Assembly: GCF_022827545.1 (NCBI RefSeq)
Contig: NZ_CP094670.1
Span: 62,001 to 126,000, forward strand
DNA: 64,000 bases
Direction: 5' to 3'
Origin: Hymenobacter tibetensis
GTDB lineage: Bacteria; Bacteroidota; Bacteroidia; Cytophagales; Hymenobacteraceae
The notes beneath the pieces are model-generated. The model did not search any database. It had not been told where the DNA came from and was given only the letters and a program-made list of their open reading frames with translations. This document shows, one piece after another, positions 35,103-43,572 of the stretch; within the stretch, counting starts at the first letter, position 1; each line of letters begins with the position of its first letter. The position numbers and the translations under genes are program-made.

Positions 35103-36029
35103 ATGCCAACTTCCTCTCCCGAGGTTCAGTTTGAACGCCTGCAAAGCGCCGTCGATGCGGCTGGTACCGGTACGTGGGACTTTACGCCGCTCACGGGTGC
35201 CCTGATTTGGTCGGACCGCTGCAAAGAAATCTTTGGCTTCGCTCTAGAGCAAGACGTGACGTATGCCCAGTTTCTGGAAGGCGTGCACCCCGACGACCGG
35301 GCCCTCACGCAAGCCGCCGTTGACCAGGCGCTGTCCCCAACCGGTCCCGGCACTTACGCCATCGATTACCGGACGCAGTGGCAGGACCCCGCTACACCCG
35401 CCCGCTGGGCTCATGCCACCGGACGCGCGTTCTTTAATGCGGAACGCACGCAGGCGCAGCGCTTTATTGGAACCATTACCGACATCACCGAGCAGAAAGT
35501 CAACCAGCAGTTGTTGCGCCAGCACGAGGCCGAGCTGGCCACTATGGCCGACAGTATCGCGCAGCTAGCGTGGATAGCCGACGCGACGGGCAACATCACG
35601 TGGTACAACCAACGCTGGTACGAGTACACTGGCACGACGGCGGAACAGATGTTGGGCTGGGGCTGGCAGCAAGTGCAGCACCCCGAGTACGTGCACGGCG
35701 TGGTGGAACGCTTGCGCCAGGCTTTTGCCGCGGGCACTGCCTGGGAAGACACATTCCCACTTCGCGGCCAAGACGGAGTCTACCGCTGGTTTCTCTCGCG
35801 GGCCGTGCCCTTGCGGGACGAGCATGGCCACGTGTTGCGCTGGTTTGGCACCAACACCGACGTCACCCAGATGCGGCAGCTCCAAGAGCAGTTGACGCAG
35901 GCCTACGAAGACCTGGAAGTGAAAGTCACGTTCCGTACGCTGCAGCTCGAACACGAAGTTCAGCAACTCCGGGCGCAGCTAGCCGCTGGGGTATCAACTC
36001 CACTTGTGCCCCCCACGCCCCTTCAGTAG
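35103..36029 (+). CDS. PAS-PAS-coiled-coil sensor protein without output domain
   Basis: This 308-residue cytosolic protein has PAS domain 1 (about 8-125: 'G-T-W-D-F', 'H-P-D-D-R', 'G-x-I-T-D-I-T-E'), PAS domain 2 (about 140-260: 'W-Y-N-Q-R-W-Y-E-Y-T-G', 'W-F-G-T-N-T-D-V-T') and a C-terminal coiled coil (262-298). In sensor kinases a HisKA domain would follow; here the protein ends and a strong terminator comes 18 bp later, so this is not a fresh frameshift. It must signal through a partner. The convergent neighbour is an RsbQ-like hydrolase, the known partner of PAS-coiled-coil phosphatase RsbP. Confidence 0.93.
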   Translation: MPTSSPEVQFERLQSAVDAAGTGTWDFTPLTGALIWSDRCKEIFGFALEQDVTYAQFLEGVHPDDRALTQAAVDQALSPTGPGTYAIDYRTQWQDPATPARWAHATGRAFFNAERTQAQRFIGTITDITEQKVNQQLLRQHEAELATMADSIAQLAWIADATGNITWYNQRWYEYTGTTAEQMLGWGWQQVQHPEYVHGVVERLRQAFAAGTAWEDTFPLRGQDGVYRWFLSRAVPLRDEHGHVLRWFGTNTDVTQMRQLQEQLTQAYEDLEVKVTFRTLQLEHEVQQLRAQLAAGVSTPLVPPTPLQ

Positions 36030-36046
36030 CACGGTTCCTGCTTGCT

Positions 36047-36074
36047 AAAAGCCTCTCTTACGAGAGGCTTTTTT
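36047..36074 (+). terminator. Intrinsic terminator of the PAS gene
   Basis: Perfect 11 bp arms (36047-36057 and 36062-36072) around a 4-base loop, followed by T-rich sequence. A textbook rho-independent terminator. Confidence 0.85.
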
Positions 36075-36167
36075 ATGCCTGCATCGTTGTCTTCTTGTAC
36101 GAAGCTGGTTTGGTGTACCCTGCAGGAATTCGCTCAACGAAGGCACCGCTTGATGACCAGACTAGCA

Positions 36168-37064
36168 TTAAACAGCCAAAAAAGCGTCCATAGCAGCCAA
36201 CGTTTCCAGCGGGGCACTCAGGTGCGGGCAATGGCCGGTGGTACTAAGCTGTACTAGCGTTGCCTCGGGAAGGTGAGCTAACAAGTAGTCGCCGACTTCC
36301 GATGGGGCTGCCATATCCTGCGAGCATTGCACCAGCAAGGTCGGCACTGGTACGTAAGCTAGGTCGGCGCGACAATCCGAGAAAAAGCTGACGCGCGCGA
36401 AATGCTGGGCAATGTGCGAATCGGCATTGCAGAAATGCTGGGCGAGTTCCTTGGACAGCAGGTCGTGGTTTTCGGTTCCCAGCAACATACCGGCGAACAG
36501 GTTGGCCCAACTATCATGATTGACTTGCATCAGCCCCAAGAGTTGCTCGACGTCTTCCCGACTGAAGCCCCCGTAATAGTCGTCTTCAATGAGGAAATGA
36601 GGAGAAGCTGCCAAGGCAACCAAGTGGCTGAAATACTGCGGCGCGGCAATGGTAGCGAGCATAGCAATACTGGCGCCGATGGAGTGGCCAACCAGAGTAA
36701 CCTCGCGCAGGTCCAGCGCCTGACAGATTTCCAGGACGTCCTGCACGTAGCCAGCCAGCGAAGAATAGCGCTCAGGCGTGTAGGCACTGAAATCGGAACC
36801 GCCGGAGCCCACGTAATCAAAAAGCACCAAGCGGTAGCGCGTGGACAGAGCCGCCGTCAGGCGATGCCAGATATGTTGGCTGCAGCCGAAGCCGTTGCAG
36901 AGTAGCAGTACCTGCTTGCCGTGCCCAAATACGCGCACGTTGTTGCGCTCAAGAACAACGTTAGGGAGAGTATATCCGACGGCTGCGGGATGGGAAACCA
37001 GATCTGGAAAACGATTGGCGACTTTGTCCGCACAGTTGGCTAGCGGAACAGTAAAGGCAGTCAT
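36168..37064 (-). CDS. RsbQ-like alpha/beta hydrolase
   Basis: This 298-residue alpha/beta hydrolase follows the RsbQ/DAD2/KAI2 pattern closely: 'R-N-N-V-R-V-F-G-H-G-K', 'G-F-G-C-S-Q-H-I-W', 'L-F-D-Y-V-G-S-G-G-S-D', nucleophile Ser in 'G-H-S-I-G', 'F-C-N-A-D-S-H-I-A-Q-H-F-A', Asp in 'C-S-Q-D-M-A-A-P' and His in 'G-H-C-P-H'. In Bacillus subtilis RsbQ is needed by RsbP, whose N-terminus is PAS plus coiled coil, to sense energy stress. The plant relatives bind butenolides. The ATG at 37064 is used rather than a TTG seven codons earlier. Its neighbour is a PAS-coiled-coil protein. Confidence 0.92.
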   Translation of the reverse strand: MTAFTVPLANCADKVANRFPDLVSHPAAVGYTLPNVVLERNNVRVFGHGKQVLLLCNGFGCSQHIWHRLTAALSTRYRLVLFDYVGSGGSDFSAYTPERYSSLAGYVQDVLEICQALDLREVTLVGHSIGASIAMLATIAAPQYFSHLVALAASPHFLIEDDYYGGFSREDVEQLLGLMQVNHDSWANLFAGMLLGTENHDLLSKELAQHFCNADSHIAQHFARVSFFSDCRADLAYVPVPTLLVQCSQDMAAPSEVGDYLLAHLPEATLVQLSTTGHCPHLSAPLETLAAMDAFLAV

Positions 37065-37161
37065 CGATAAAAAAGCGTGATACAAAACGGATAATAACTA
37101 TAAAGATGAGCATACTTTGGTCTACACGGCAACATATACTGCTGATACAAGCACGATAACA

Positions 37162-37545
37162 CTACTTTTCTTTCTGAGAAAACCCGCTTTGCCGCTCCTG
37201 CGCTTTATAATCGGTGAGTAAATAGTTAGTCAGTGCCAAAGCGAAAAAGCCAACGAAGAAGCGGCGAGCGTTACGTTGCTTCAAGGCCCCCGTTATGTAG
37301 GGCGCCACTAGCAGGGCTGGCAGCATGGGCCTTTCCAACTGGCCGTGTACGCGGAAAGGAACAACCTTCTTGAGGGCGTAGGGCTGGTCGGTCAGCGAAT
37401 TGAGGAGGGCCTGGTTGCAGGCGAAAACGTAGCAGAGCGTTTTGGCCGGTCCGTGCAGCTTGAACAGGGAAGGAGCTAAGGCCTGTAAAATAATAAAGCC
37501 GTAGTCGATGGCGCCGTGCAGCCGCGGGCCGATAGGAGGGGGCAT
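37162..37545 (-). CDS. Conserved small integral membrane protein
   Basis: This 127-residue protein has about three to four membrane segments and the stretches 'P-R-L-H-G-A-I-D-Y-G-F' near the start and 'L-T-D-Q-P-Y-A-L-K-K-V-V-P-F' in the middle. It resembles uncharacterised membrane proteins found in Hymenobacter-like genomes. I used the ATG at 37545; a GTG lies four codons earlier. Function is unknown. Confidence 0.75.
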   Translation of the reverse strand: MPPPIGPRLHGAIDYGFIILQALAPSLFKLHGPAKTLCYVFACNQALLNSLTDQPYALKKVVPFRVHGQLERPMLPALLVAPYITGALKQRNARRFFVGFFALALTNYLLTDYKAQERQSGFSQKEK

Positions 37546-38408
37546 GATAGGAACCACTGGTGTCCCGTATCTAACGAGCCGAATAGGGAGGCGGGTTGCG
37601 GACCCGCCAAGAGAGCAGAGCCACGGCCACCCGAAAGCGTTAGCGGAACCAGGAAACCACCCAGTACCAAGCGTGCAGGGCGCACCAGCCCATGCTTAGC
37701 AGTAGTAAAGTGGCAATGAAACGAGCAAGATGCTCGTGAACTAGTTCTTTGTATTGGTGATAATAGCGCCTAATCATATGCTTTCCACTAAAGCCCCAGC
37801 TGCGCAGAGGCTTCATTTGCTTTATATACAGACCAAGGTATTCACTTCCTCTCTGCTAGTCAAGCTTGAAACCACAAGCCTACTTTCCACTTCCGGCGGC
37901 GCAAGGGCAAGACACCAACGCTCAGGTAGTGTACATGGGCGCTCTGCTTACCTTACGTTCAGGACCTTACCACGAGCAAGGCGCTGCGTTTTACTATACG
38001 TTCTTGGAGCCGGTAGTGGATTGGTGCTGTGGTCGACGACGAGCAAGGACGGCGGTGATTCCCGACGATTTCTATCCCTGAAAGTAAGATGTTATGGTTT
38101 TGCGACCTTTTGGGCGCGGCCGTATCAGGGTGCAGAATTCGGGGTTGGATGGCGCTACATCCTCTTCGCCAGGATTGTCTGATACATCTTATCCTCGGAA
38201 GTAAACACTACTACTAGTTAGGTATGAAAGCCAAGCAACGAGCACTACCCAGTCGATTTATTAGGCATCATCCTTACTACAACTCGTGCTCATACTAAGT
38301 AAGGATGATGAAAGTGTTGGCAGTGTCGCCGCTGCGTGAATGCCACACGTTGCCCCGCTCAAACTTCAACGGGTTGTTTCAGCTTACTACCCAAGCAGAA
38401 GCCTTGTT
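37546..38408. other. Intergenic region, mostly without genes
   Basis: This gap of about 860 bp has only low-quality open frames (37754-38182 and 37866-38081, plus strand), which I do not support. It should contain the promoter of the membrane protein on the left and of the AraC gene on the right. One inverted repeat stands out at 38266-38310. Confidence 0.4.
38266..38310. repeat. Inverted repeat upstream of the AraC gene
   Basis: Perfect 13 bp arms (38266-38278 and 38298-38310) with a 19-base spacer, ending 99 bp before the AraC start at 38409. It may be an operator or a leader hairpin. Confidence 0.5.
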
Positions 38409-39320
38409 ATGACTATACACCAGCAGAAGTTAGCCGACTATTACGCCCACCAGCCCGCACAGTTATCCAACGCTACCTGGCCGAGTGGGGGGCACTTTCG
38501 GGCGTGGCGGCTAGAGGAGTTTCTCGCCGACTTCGAGTTGATGGGCGTCTACAGCCGCAAGGATTTTTTTAAGGTCACCCTCAGTACCGGACCCTCCACC
38601 TACCACTACGCGCACCAGCGCTTGGAGCTAGCCCCCGATGAACCCGCCTTGGTGTTTACCAACACGCAGATACCTTACGCCTGGGAATTGCCCGCCGCTG
38701 CTACCTGTCGGGGCTATTGCTGCGTTTTCACCGAGGAGTTTGTGCCGACACGTACGCTCATGCGGCCGGCCGATTGGGCGGTGTTCGCGCCCGACCAACC
38801 CAGTTTTTTTCGCCTCACGCCCGACCAGCACGCCGGGTTTGTGCGCTTGTTCGAGCAGATGCTCGTCGAACAGGATTCCGACTACCCCGCCAAAGACGAG
38901 CTGCTGTACCACTACCTGATGACGTGCATCCACGGGGCCTTGAAACTGGCTCCTGTGGAAGAAGCGCGCACTATCAGCGGCCCCGAGCGTCTGGTGGCCG
39001 CCTTCCACACGCTGCTAGCCCGCCAGTACCCCATCGTGACGCCAGCCCGGCGCTTGGAACTGCGCACGCCCGCCGATTTTGCCGACCGCCTGGCCGTGCA
39101 CGTCAACTACCTCAACCGCGTGCTGAAGGCTGCCACCGGCAAGCCTACGTCCCACCTGCTGGCCGAGCGTCTGGTGCAGGAAGCCCGTACCCTGCTGCTG
39201 CATACCGACTGGCCCATTAGCCGCATCGGCTACTGCCTGGGCTTCGAGGAGCCCACGCATTTCGCCCAGTTGTTTCGCAAAGTGGCTGGCTGCGCGCCCT
39301 CCGCCCTGCGGCGGGTTTGA
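38409..39320 (+). CDS. AraC family transcriptional regulator
   Basis: This 303-residue regulator has an N-terminal cupin-like ligand-binding part (about 1-190) and a C-terminal HTH pair (about 205-303; 'F-A-D-R-L-A-V-H-V-N-Y-L-N-R-V-L-K' and 'I-S-R-I-G-Y-C-L-G-F-E-E-P-T-H-F-A-Q-L-F-R-K'). The ATG at 38409 is preferred; the 23 upstream codons look non-coding. The SDR gene 115 bp downstream is the likely target because the gap holds paired 14 bp repeats, the first overlapping this gene's stop codon. Confidence 0.95.
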   Translation: MTIHQQKLADYYAHQPAQLSNATWPSGGHFRAWRLEEFLADFELMGVYSRKDFFKVTLSTGPSTYHYAHQRLELAPDEPALVFTNTQIPYAWELPAAATCRGYCCVFTEEFVPTRTLMRPADWAVFAPDQPSFFRLTPDQHAGFVRLFEQMLVEQDSDYPAKDELLYHYLMTCIHGALKLAPVEEARTISGPERLVAAFHTLLARQYPIVTPARRLELRTPADFADRLAVHVNYLNRVLKAATGKPTSHLLAERLVQEARTLLLHTDWPISRIGYCLGFEEPTHFAQLFRKVAGCAPSALRRV

Positions 39321-39348
39321 TTGGCGTCGGCATTGGTTTGATTGGCGT
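39314..39348 (+). promoter_or_regulatory. Two 14 bp direct repeats, 21 bp apart (probable AraC-type operator)
   Basis: GGTTTGATTGGCGT occurs exactly at 39314-39327 and 39335-39348. The 21 bp period is two helical turns, as in I1-I2 half-sites bound by AraC proteins. The second copy abuts the -33 region of the promoter at 39373-39380. A third, inverted copy (11 of 12 bases) lies at 39408-39419, downstream of the probable transcription start. Confidence 0.75.
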
Positions 39349-39372
39349 TAGCAGGCCCATAGGGGGCCAAAC

Positions 39373-39380
39373 TACTTTTG
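39373..39380 (+). promoter_or_regulatory. -7 promoter element of the SDR gene
   Basis: TACTTTTG matches TAnnTTTG exactly, with TTAG (39348-39351) about 21 bp upstream as a weak -33. Transcription would start near 39387, 49 bp before the ATG. It is flanked by the operator-like repeats. Confidence 0.65.
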
Positions 39381-39407
39381 TAGAGCAAACAGGACCTCCG
39401 TCCCTGA

Positions 39408-39419
39408 GCCAATCAACCC
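39408..39419 (-). promoter_or_regulatory. Third, inverted copy of the AraC-type repeat
   Basis: Reverse complement of the first 12 bases of the 14 bp repeat with one mismatch. Its place in the leader, opposite in direction to the upstream pair, would suit a repression site. Confidence 0.5.
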
Positions 39420-39435
39420 ACTGAGTAATAGCCCT

Positions 39436-40263
39436 ATGAAAACCTGGTTTATCACCGGCACCTCCGCCGGCTTCGGCCGTCTACTAACCGAAAAACTCCT
39501 GGCCCGTGGCGAGCGAGTGGCCGCCACGCTCCGCAAACCCGACGCCCTCCACGACCTGCAAGCTCAATACGGCGAGCAACTCTGGGTGGCCGCTCTGGAC
39601 GTAACCGATACGGCGGCCGTGCGCCAAGTTATCGGGCAAGCTTTCGCCGACCTAGGCCGCATCGACGTGGTAGTCAACAACGCCGCCTACGCCTTGTTCG
39701 GTGCGGGCGAGGAAGCCGACGACGAGCAGATTCAGCAGCAGTTAGCCACCAACCTGACGGGCTCTATGCAGGTTATCCGGGCCGCGCTGCCCCACCTGCG
39801 GGCCCAGGGCGGCGGGCGCATCCTGCAGCTTTCGTCTGAAGGTGGGCAGATTGCCTACCCGAACTTTGGCTACTACCACGCCACCAAATGGGGCATCGAG
39901 GGCTACGTGGAAGCTGTGGCTCAGGAAGTTGCGCCGTTCGGTATCGAGTTTACGCTGGTGGAGCCCGGTCCGGCCCGCACGAGCTTCGGTAGCGGACTAG
40001 TCCACGCAACGCCCCTGCCTGAATACGAGGCCACGCCCGCCGGCGACGTCCGCCGCGGCGTGAGCGACGGCAGCTTTGCCATAACCGGCGACCCGGTCAA
40101 AATGGTCGACGCCATGCTCGATTCCGTAGACCAACGCCCCGCCCCGCGGCGGCTAACGCTCGGGCGCGAGGCCTACACTAAAATCCGAGCAGCTTTGGTA
40201 CAGCGCCTAGCGGAGCTAGATGTGCAACAAGCCGTGGCCTTTTCCACCGAGATTGACGAGTAA
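39436..40263 (+). CDS. SDR family oxidoreductase
   Basis: This 275-residue classical SDR has 'T-G-T-S-A-G-F-G' at residues 8-15, 'N-N-A-A' near 84-87, catalytic Ser in 'L-S-S-E-G' and Y-H-A-T-K with Tyr near 150. This group (GXSXG-like 'T-S-A-G-F-G') includes many short-chain dehydrogenases of unknown substrate acting on ketones or steroids. It is the probable target of the AraC regulator upstream and ends before a shared terminator. Confidence 0.93.
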   Translation: MKTWFITGTSAGFGRLLTEKLLARGERVAATLRKPDALHDLQAQYGEQLWVAALDVTDTAAVRQVIGQAFADLGRIDVVVNNAAYALFGAGEEADDEQIQQQLATNLTGSMQVIRAALPHLRAQGGGRILQLSSEGGQIAYPNFGYYHATKWGIEGYVEAVAQEVAPFGIEFTLVEPGPARTSFGSGLVHATPLPEYEATPAGDVRRGVSDGSFAITGDPVKMVDAMLDSVDQRPAPRRLTLGREAYTKIRAALVQRLAELDVQQAVAFSTEIDE

Positions 40264-40280
40264 ACAAAGAGCTTAAATAC

Positions 40281-40331
40281 CAGTCAGACCCCGTCACGCA
40301 GCGTTTTATGCTGCCTGACGGGGTCTGACTG
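40281..40331. terminator. Bidirectional terminator between convergent genes
   Basis: A 16 bp perfect outer stem (40281-40296 with 40316-40331), one C-C mismatch, then a 5 bp inner stem around a 7-base loop. It sits between the SDR stop (40263) and the stop of the leftward saccharopine-dehydrogenase-like gene (40352). Confidence 0.85.
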
Positions 40332-40351
40332 ATGAAAAACCTATACCAGCA

Positions 40352-41359
40352 TTAGAGCACATCCAGCGTCAATACTTGGCCACCAATCTCTCGTAAGCGG
40401 GCAAAATAGACAGCGGGTTCAAGCAATTGGTAGGGGAAATACAATCCTGCTGGGGCAGCTGGCTTCCCGTCAAGCCCTAACAGTCGCTCCAGAACCATGG
40501 CCACGCCTAGCCCCGTCAGCGGCATTTGCCCCTGCGGGTGGACCACCGCGTGCCGCGTGCGCAACAGCTGACCCGCGTGGTCTTCTCCTGCCAGCTCGAT
40601 GATGATTTCGGTGGACATTGGCTCGCCGCGGCGGCGAGTGGAACTTACGCCTAACGCAAGCTTGAAGTGCACATTCAGCGCATCGGTAGCAGTAGCCAAC
40701 CCTAGCACGTCGTAGACCGAGAAGGTCGACGCTTCCATCTCAGTGCCGTCTGCGGCGCGGAACGAGGTGCGGGCTTCGTCGCCCACGCACCAAGTAAAGG
40801 CCCCGTCGCGGCGCGTGAGGGCCGCAGGCACGGTCTTGGTTTGGCGCTCTAAGTCGGCGTAGGCGGCTGGGCCAGCAGCATCCTGCTCGTCAAGCAGCGC
40901 GCCGATGGTGATGTCGTGCACCCGCCCGAAGGCCTTGGCGAACTCCAGCGTGGGAATGGTGGTGGCTCCCACCAGCCACTCCGTGCCCAAAACGACCGGT
41001 GCAGCCTGCGGCCGGTGGATGTACGCTGCCACTTCAGGGCCCATTTCAATGATGCCGGGTGAAATGCTGAGGTGCGGCACGCCACGGGTTTGGGCAAACC
41101 GGAGCGCCGCAACTTTGTCGTCGGTAAACAACACAGCTACGGCACTGACTGGCCGCTCGCCGAGGCCCAAGTCAGTTGCGTCAAGCTGCAGCGCTACGCC
41201 CTCCGCCCCGCCAATTTCAGCCGCGGCTTCCTGCGCTCGGGCTAGGTCGCGCCCGCCGAGCAAGAGAGGAACCTCGGGATGCGCGGCGTGCAGCAAACGG
41301 GCCGCCCAGCGGCCAACAATACCAGAACCGCCGACTAAGAGAATGGGAGCTAGTGCCAT
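40352..41359 (-). CDS. Saccharopine-dehydrogenase-like NAD(P)-binding protein
   Basis: This 335-residue protein begins with a Rossmann motif 'L-L-V-G-G-S-G-I-V-G-R' and continues as the saccharopine dehydrogenase NADP-binding family ('L-L-L-G-G-R-D-L-A-R', 'L-D-A-T-D', 'H-L-S-I-S-P-G'). True lysine-pathway enzymes have a longer C-terminal domain; this one belongs to an uncharacterised group also annotated as NAD(P)-dependent oxidoreductase. The ATG at 41359 directly precedes the cofactor motif, whereas upstream codons look random. Confidence 0.85.
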   Translation of the reverse strand: MALAPILLVGGSGIVGRWAARLLHAAHPEVPLLLGGRDLARAQEAAAEIGGAEGVALQLDATDLGLGERPVSAVAVLFTDDKVAALRFAQTRGVPHLSISPGIIEMGPEVAAYIHRPQAAPVVLGTEWLVGATTIPTLEFAKAFGRVHDITIGALLDEQDAAGPAAYADLERQTKTVPAALTRRDGAFTWCVGDEARTSFRAADGTEMEASTFSVYDVLGLATATDALNVHFKLALGVSSTRRRGEPMSTEIIIELAGEDHAGQLLRTRHAVVHPQGQMPLTGLGVAMVLERLLGLDGKPAAPAGLYFPYQLLEPAVYFARLREIGGQVLTLDVL

Positions 41360-41605
41360 AGGACTCGTTGTTGGGTAGTTGAGTAGGAACCGGCGTTTAC
41401 GATGTAGCTGGGCTGGTAAGATGCGCGAACTTATCATAAACGGCTCGGATGATAGCGCTAACGAACCTTTTCCTACACAGTTTTCAGAAAAACCTGCTTG
41501 ACGCAACGCCAGGTTTCGGATAGCTTTCGACTACAGTTCACTCATGACCACTTGCTGTTTTTAGGCGCAGTACATCGGGTCTGCTTGGTGGCTATTCGTT
41601 GTTCT
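41360..41605. other. Intergenic region, divergent
   Basis: Between the leftward saccharopine-dehydrogenase-like gene and rightward reading. No specific site recognised. Confidence 0.35.
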
Positions 41606-41824
41606 ATGCACGCACCTGACAAGTTGCTGCTAGGCTTGCTAATACTCTCGCCTGTGCTAGGCACGGCCTTTATTTCAGCGCATAGCACACTTGCCCGGTC
41701 CATGACGGAGCCGGCTTGCTGCGGGCAGCCAAGCCAAGCACGGGCGCCATCACTGAATCGAGCAGTCTCCTCTCCTGGCGGATTGGAGCGGTTGCCGCTC
41801 TATGTTTGGCAGCACGTGAAGTAG
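41606..41824 (+). CDS. Possible small membrane or secreted protein
   Basis: This 72-codon frame starts with ATG, has one hydrophobic segment (residues 6-22) and a Pro/Ser-rich tail ending 'L-Y-V-W-Q-H-V-K'. I recognise no family. Reading frame and composition are plausible but unsupported by promoter or homologue. Confidence 0.35.
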   Translation: MHAPDKLLLGLLILSPVLGTAFISAHSTLARSMTEPACCGQPSQARAPSLNRAVSSPGGLERLPLYVWQHVK

Positions 41825-42291
41825 GCTAAGCTACCACACTAAGAGAGACGTATGTTTGTCTCCTTCCGGGTGGACACAACTAGGCGTTTGCAGCAGATTC
41901 GGCTGCGCAACAGCTTAGGTGCCGCGTACGATCAGGCAGTGTAGTGCATCTTCCGGCAAATGCCACCTTGACAACCCGCCCTCCGGTAGGGAAAGCGGCT
42001 GACACAGGCGTTGACTATACCGGCGCTTTTCACGGAAGCGGCCCGGCGAGACTAGGATACAGCACCTAGCAAGCTATGAAGTGCTGATAGCATCGGGCCA
42101 TATACCCAGCGCTAACCCAGTGTAAACCTGATCGGTAACGATTGTGATACCTTCATTCGCCGATTTGTCGGTTTCAGCCATCCGTTAGCCCAAAGGATTT
42201 CCTTACTTGGAAATGCCTTCCAGCGAACGATGAGCCTTGCGGTACCAAGCTCTCTCGGTATGGATGAGCTTGCACCGTTAGGCACAACAAC
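41825..42291. other. Intergenic region upstream of the sugar redox cluster
   Basis: No gene seen in 467 bp. It should hold the promoter of the DUF6807-Gfo-Gfo-cupin operon; no good TAnnTTTG was found. Confidence 0.35.
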
Positions 42292-43539
42292 ATGAACCGG
42301 TTCACTTGCTGGCTGCTTTTGCTGGCCACTGTAGTAAGCACGAAGAGCGTCGCGCAAACGATTGCCACTCTTGAAGTGGTAGTTCCTGCCACTCCAAGCC
42401 GCTTGGAAACACCGGTCAAAGCCAGCTTGGATGCCCTTACTTTATTGCCCGACTCGGTACTGACCCTGGTAGAAGTGCAAGGCACCAAACGCACGAGCGT
42501 ACCCTTCCAGATCGAACACGGACCGGAGCGCATCATCCATTGGATACTCGACCCGGCCACCAGCAAAACCAGCAAGCGCGCCTATGAATTGGTGAAAGGC
42601 AAGCCCAGCAAGGCGAGTGCGCCGATGCGTGTACAAGATGCGCAAGGCTCTTTCACCATCACGAGCAAAGGCACTAACCTGCTGCGCTACAACTACAAAA
42701 CGGTATACCCGCCCACCGGCATTGACACGGCCTACAAGCGGAGCGGCTTTATTCACCCGTTGTGGTCGCCGCACGGCCAGGAGCTAACCCGGATTCAAGC
42801 GCCCGACCACTACCACCACTACGGCATCTGGAATCCGTGGACGCATGTGTTGTTCGAGAAAGACACCGTCGATTTCTGGAACATCCGGGACCGAAAAGGC
42901 ACTGTGCGCTTCGCCAAGGCAGTTTCCACCACTGAAGGCCCCGTGTACAGCGAGTACCAAGTGTTGCAGGAGCATGTGGCATTCAAAAAAGGCGGCACGG
43001 AAAAAGTGGCTTTAAACGAGTTGCAAGAGGTACGAGTGTATCAGCCGCAGGGAAAAGACTACTATATAGCCGACGTCACCATCAATATGAATTGCGCCAG
43101 CGCCAGCCCGGTGTTGCTGCTGGCGTACCGGTACGGCGGGTTTGGCTGGCGCACCACCGAAAAGTGGAACAAGGATAACAGCGAGGTGCTCACCTCGGAA
43201 GGCAAAACCCGCAAGGAGGCCGACGGCTCTACGGCGCGCTGGTGCATTGTGCAGGGCCAACTCGACAACGACTACGCCGGGGTGGTGATGATGTCGTACC
43301 CAACCAACTATAATCACCCCGAGCCGCTGCGCATCTGGCCCGAAACGCAGAATGGCCGCGGCGACATGTTTGCCAACTTCTCGCCCACCAAGAACAGGAA
43401 CTGGCAACTCAACCCCGGCCAAACTTATACGCTCAAATACCGCCTAATCGTGTACAACGGGCATTTCACGAAAGAAAAAGCGGATAGTGGTTGGCAGGCC
43501 TTTAGCGCCGAACCCAAGGTTACGGTGCAGCGCAAGTGA
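42292..43539 (+). CDS. DUF6807 (PmoA-like) family protein, secreted
   Basis: This 415-residue protein has a Sec signal (1-22, ending 'S-V-A-Q'). The DUF6807 body contains 'S-G-F-I-H-P-L-W-S-P-H-G', 'H-Y-H-H-Y-G-I-W-N-P-W-T', 'Y-R-Y-G-G-F-G-W-R' and 'F-A-N-F-S-P-T-K-N'. The family is often labelled methane-oxygenase PmoA by mistake; it has nothing to do with methane and its activity is unsettled, though it recurs beside Gfo/Idh/MocA oxidoreductases and DUF1080 proteins. It is the first gene of a four-gene operon (gaps 33, 62 and 82 bp). Confidence 0.88.
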   Translation: MNRFTCWLLLLATVVSTKSVAQTIATLEVVVPATPSRLETPVKASLDALTLLPDSVLTLVEVQGTKRTSVPFQIEHGPERIIHWILDPATSKTSKRAYELVKGKPSKASAPMRVQDAQGSFTITSKGTNLLRYNYKTVYPPTGIDTAYKRSGFIHPLWSPHGQELTRIQAPDHYHHYGIWNPWTHVLFEKDTVDFWNIRDRKGTVRFAKAVSTTEGPVYSEYQVLQEHVAFKKGGTEKVALNELQEVRVYQPQGKDYYIADVTINMNCASASPVLLLAYRYGGFGWRTTEKWNKDNSEVLTSEGKTRKEADGSTARWCIVQGQLDNDYAGVVMMSYPTNYNHPEPLRIWPETQNGRGDMFANFSPTKNRNWQLNPGQTYTLKYRLIVYNGHFTKEKADSGWQAFSAEPKVTVQRK

Positions 43540-43572
43540 TACGTTCTTCTGATCTGTGTAAAAATTCCTCCC

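Noticed and set aside
35103..36029. PAS protein read as a histidine kinase broken by frameshift
   Set aside because: No HisKA or ATPase remains downstream; a terminator follows 18 bp after the stop and the next gene is on the other strand.
37754..38182. 142-codon forward frame
   Set aside because: Composition unlike neighbours and no motif; overlaps another weak frame.
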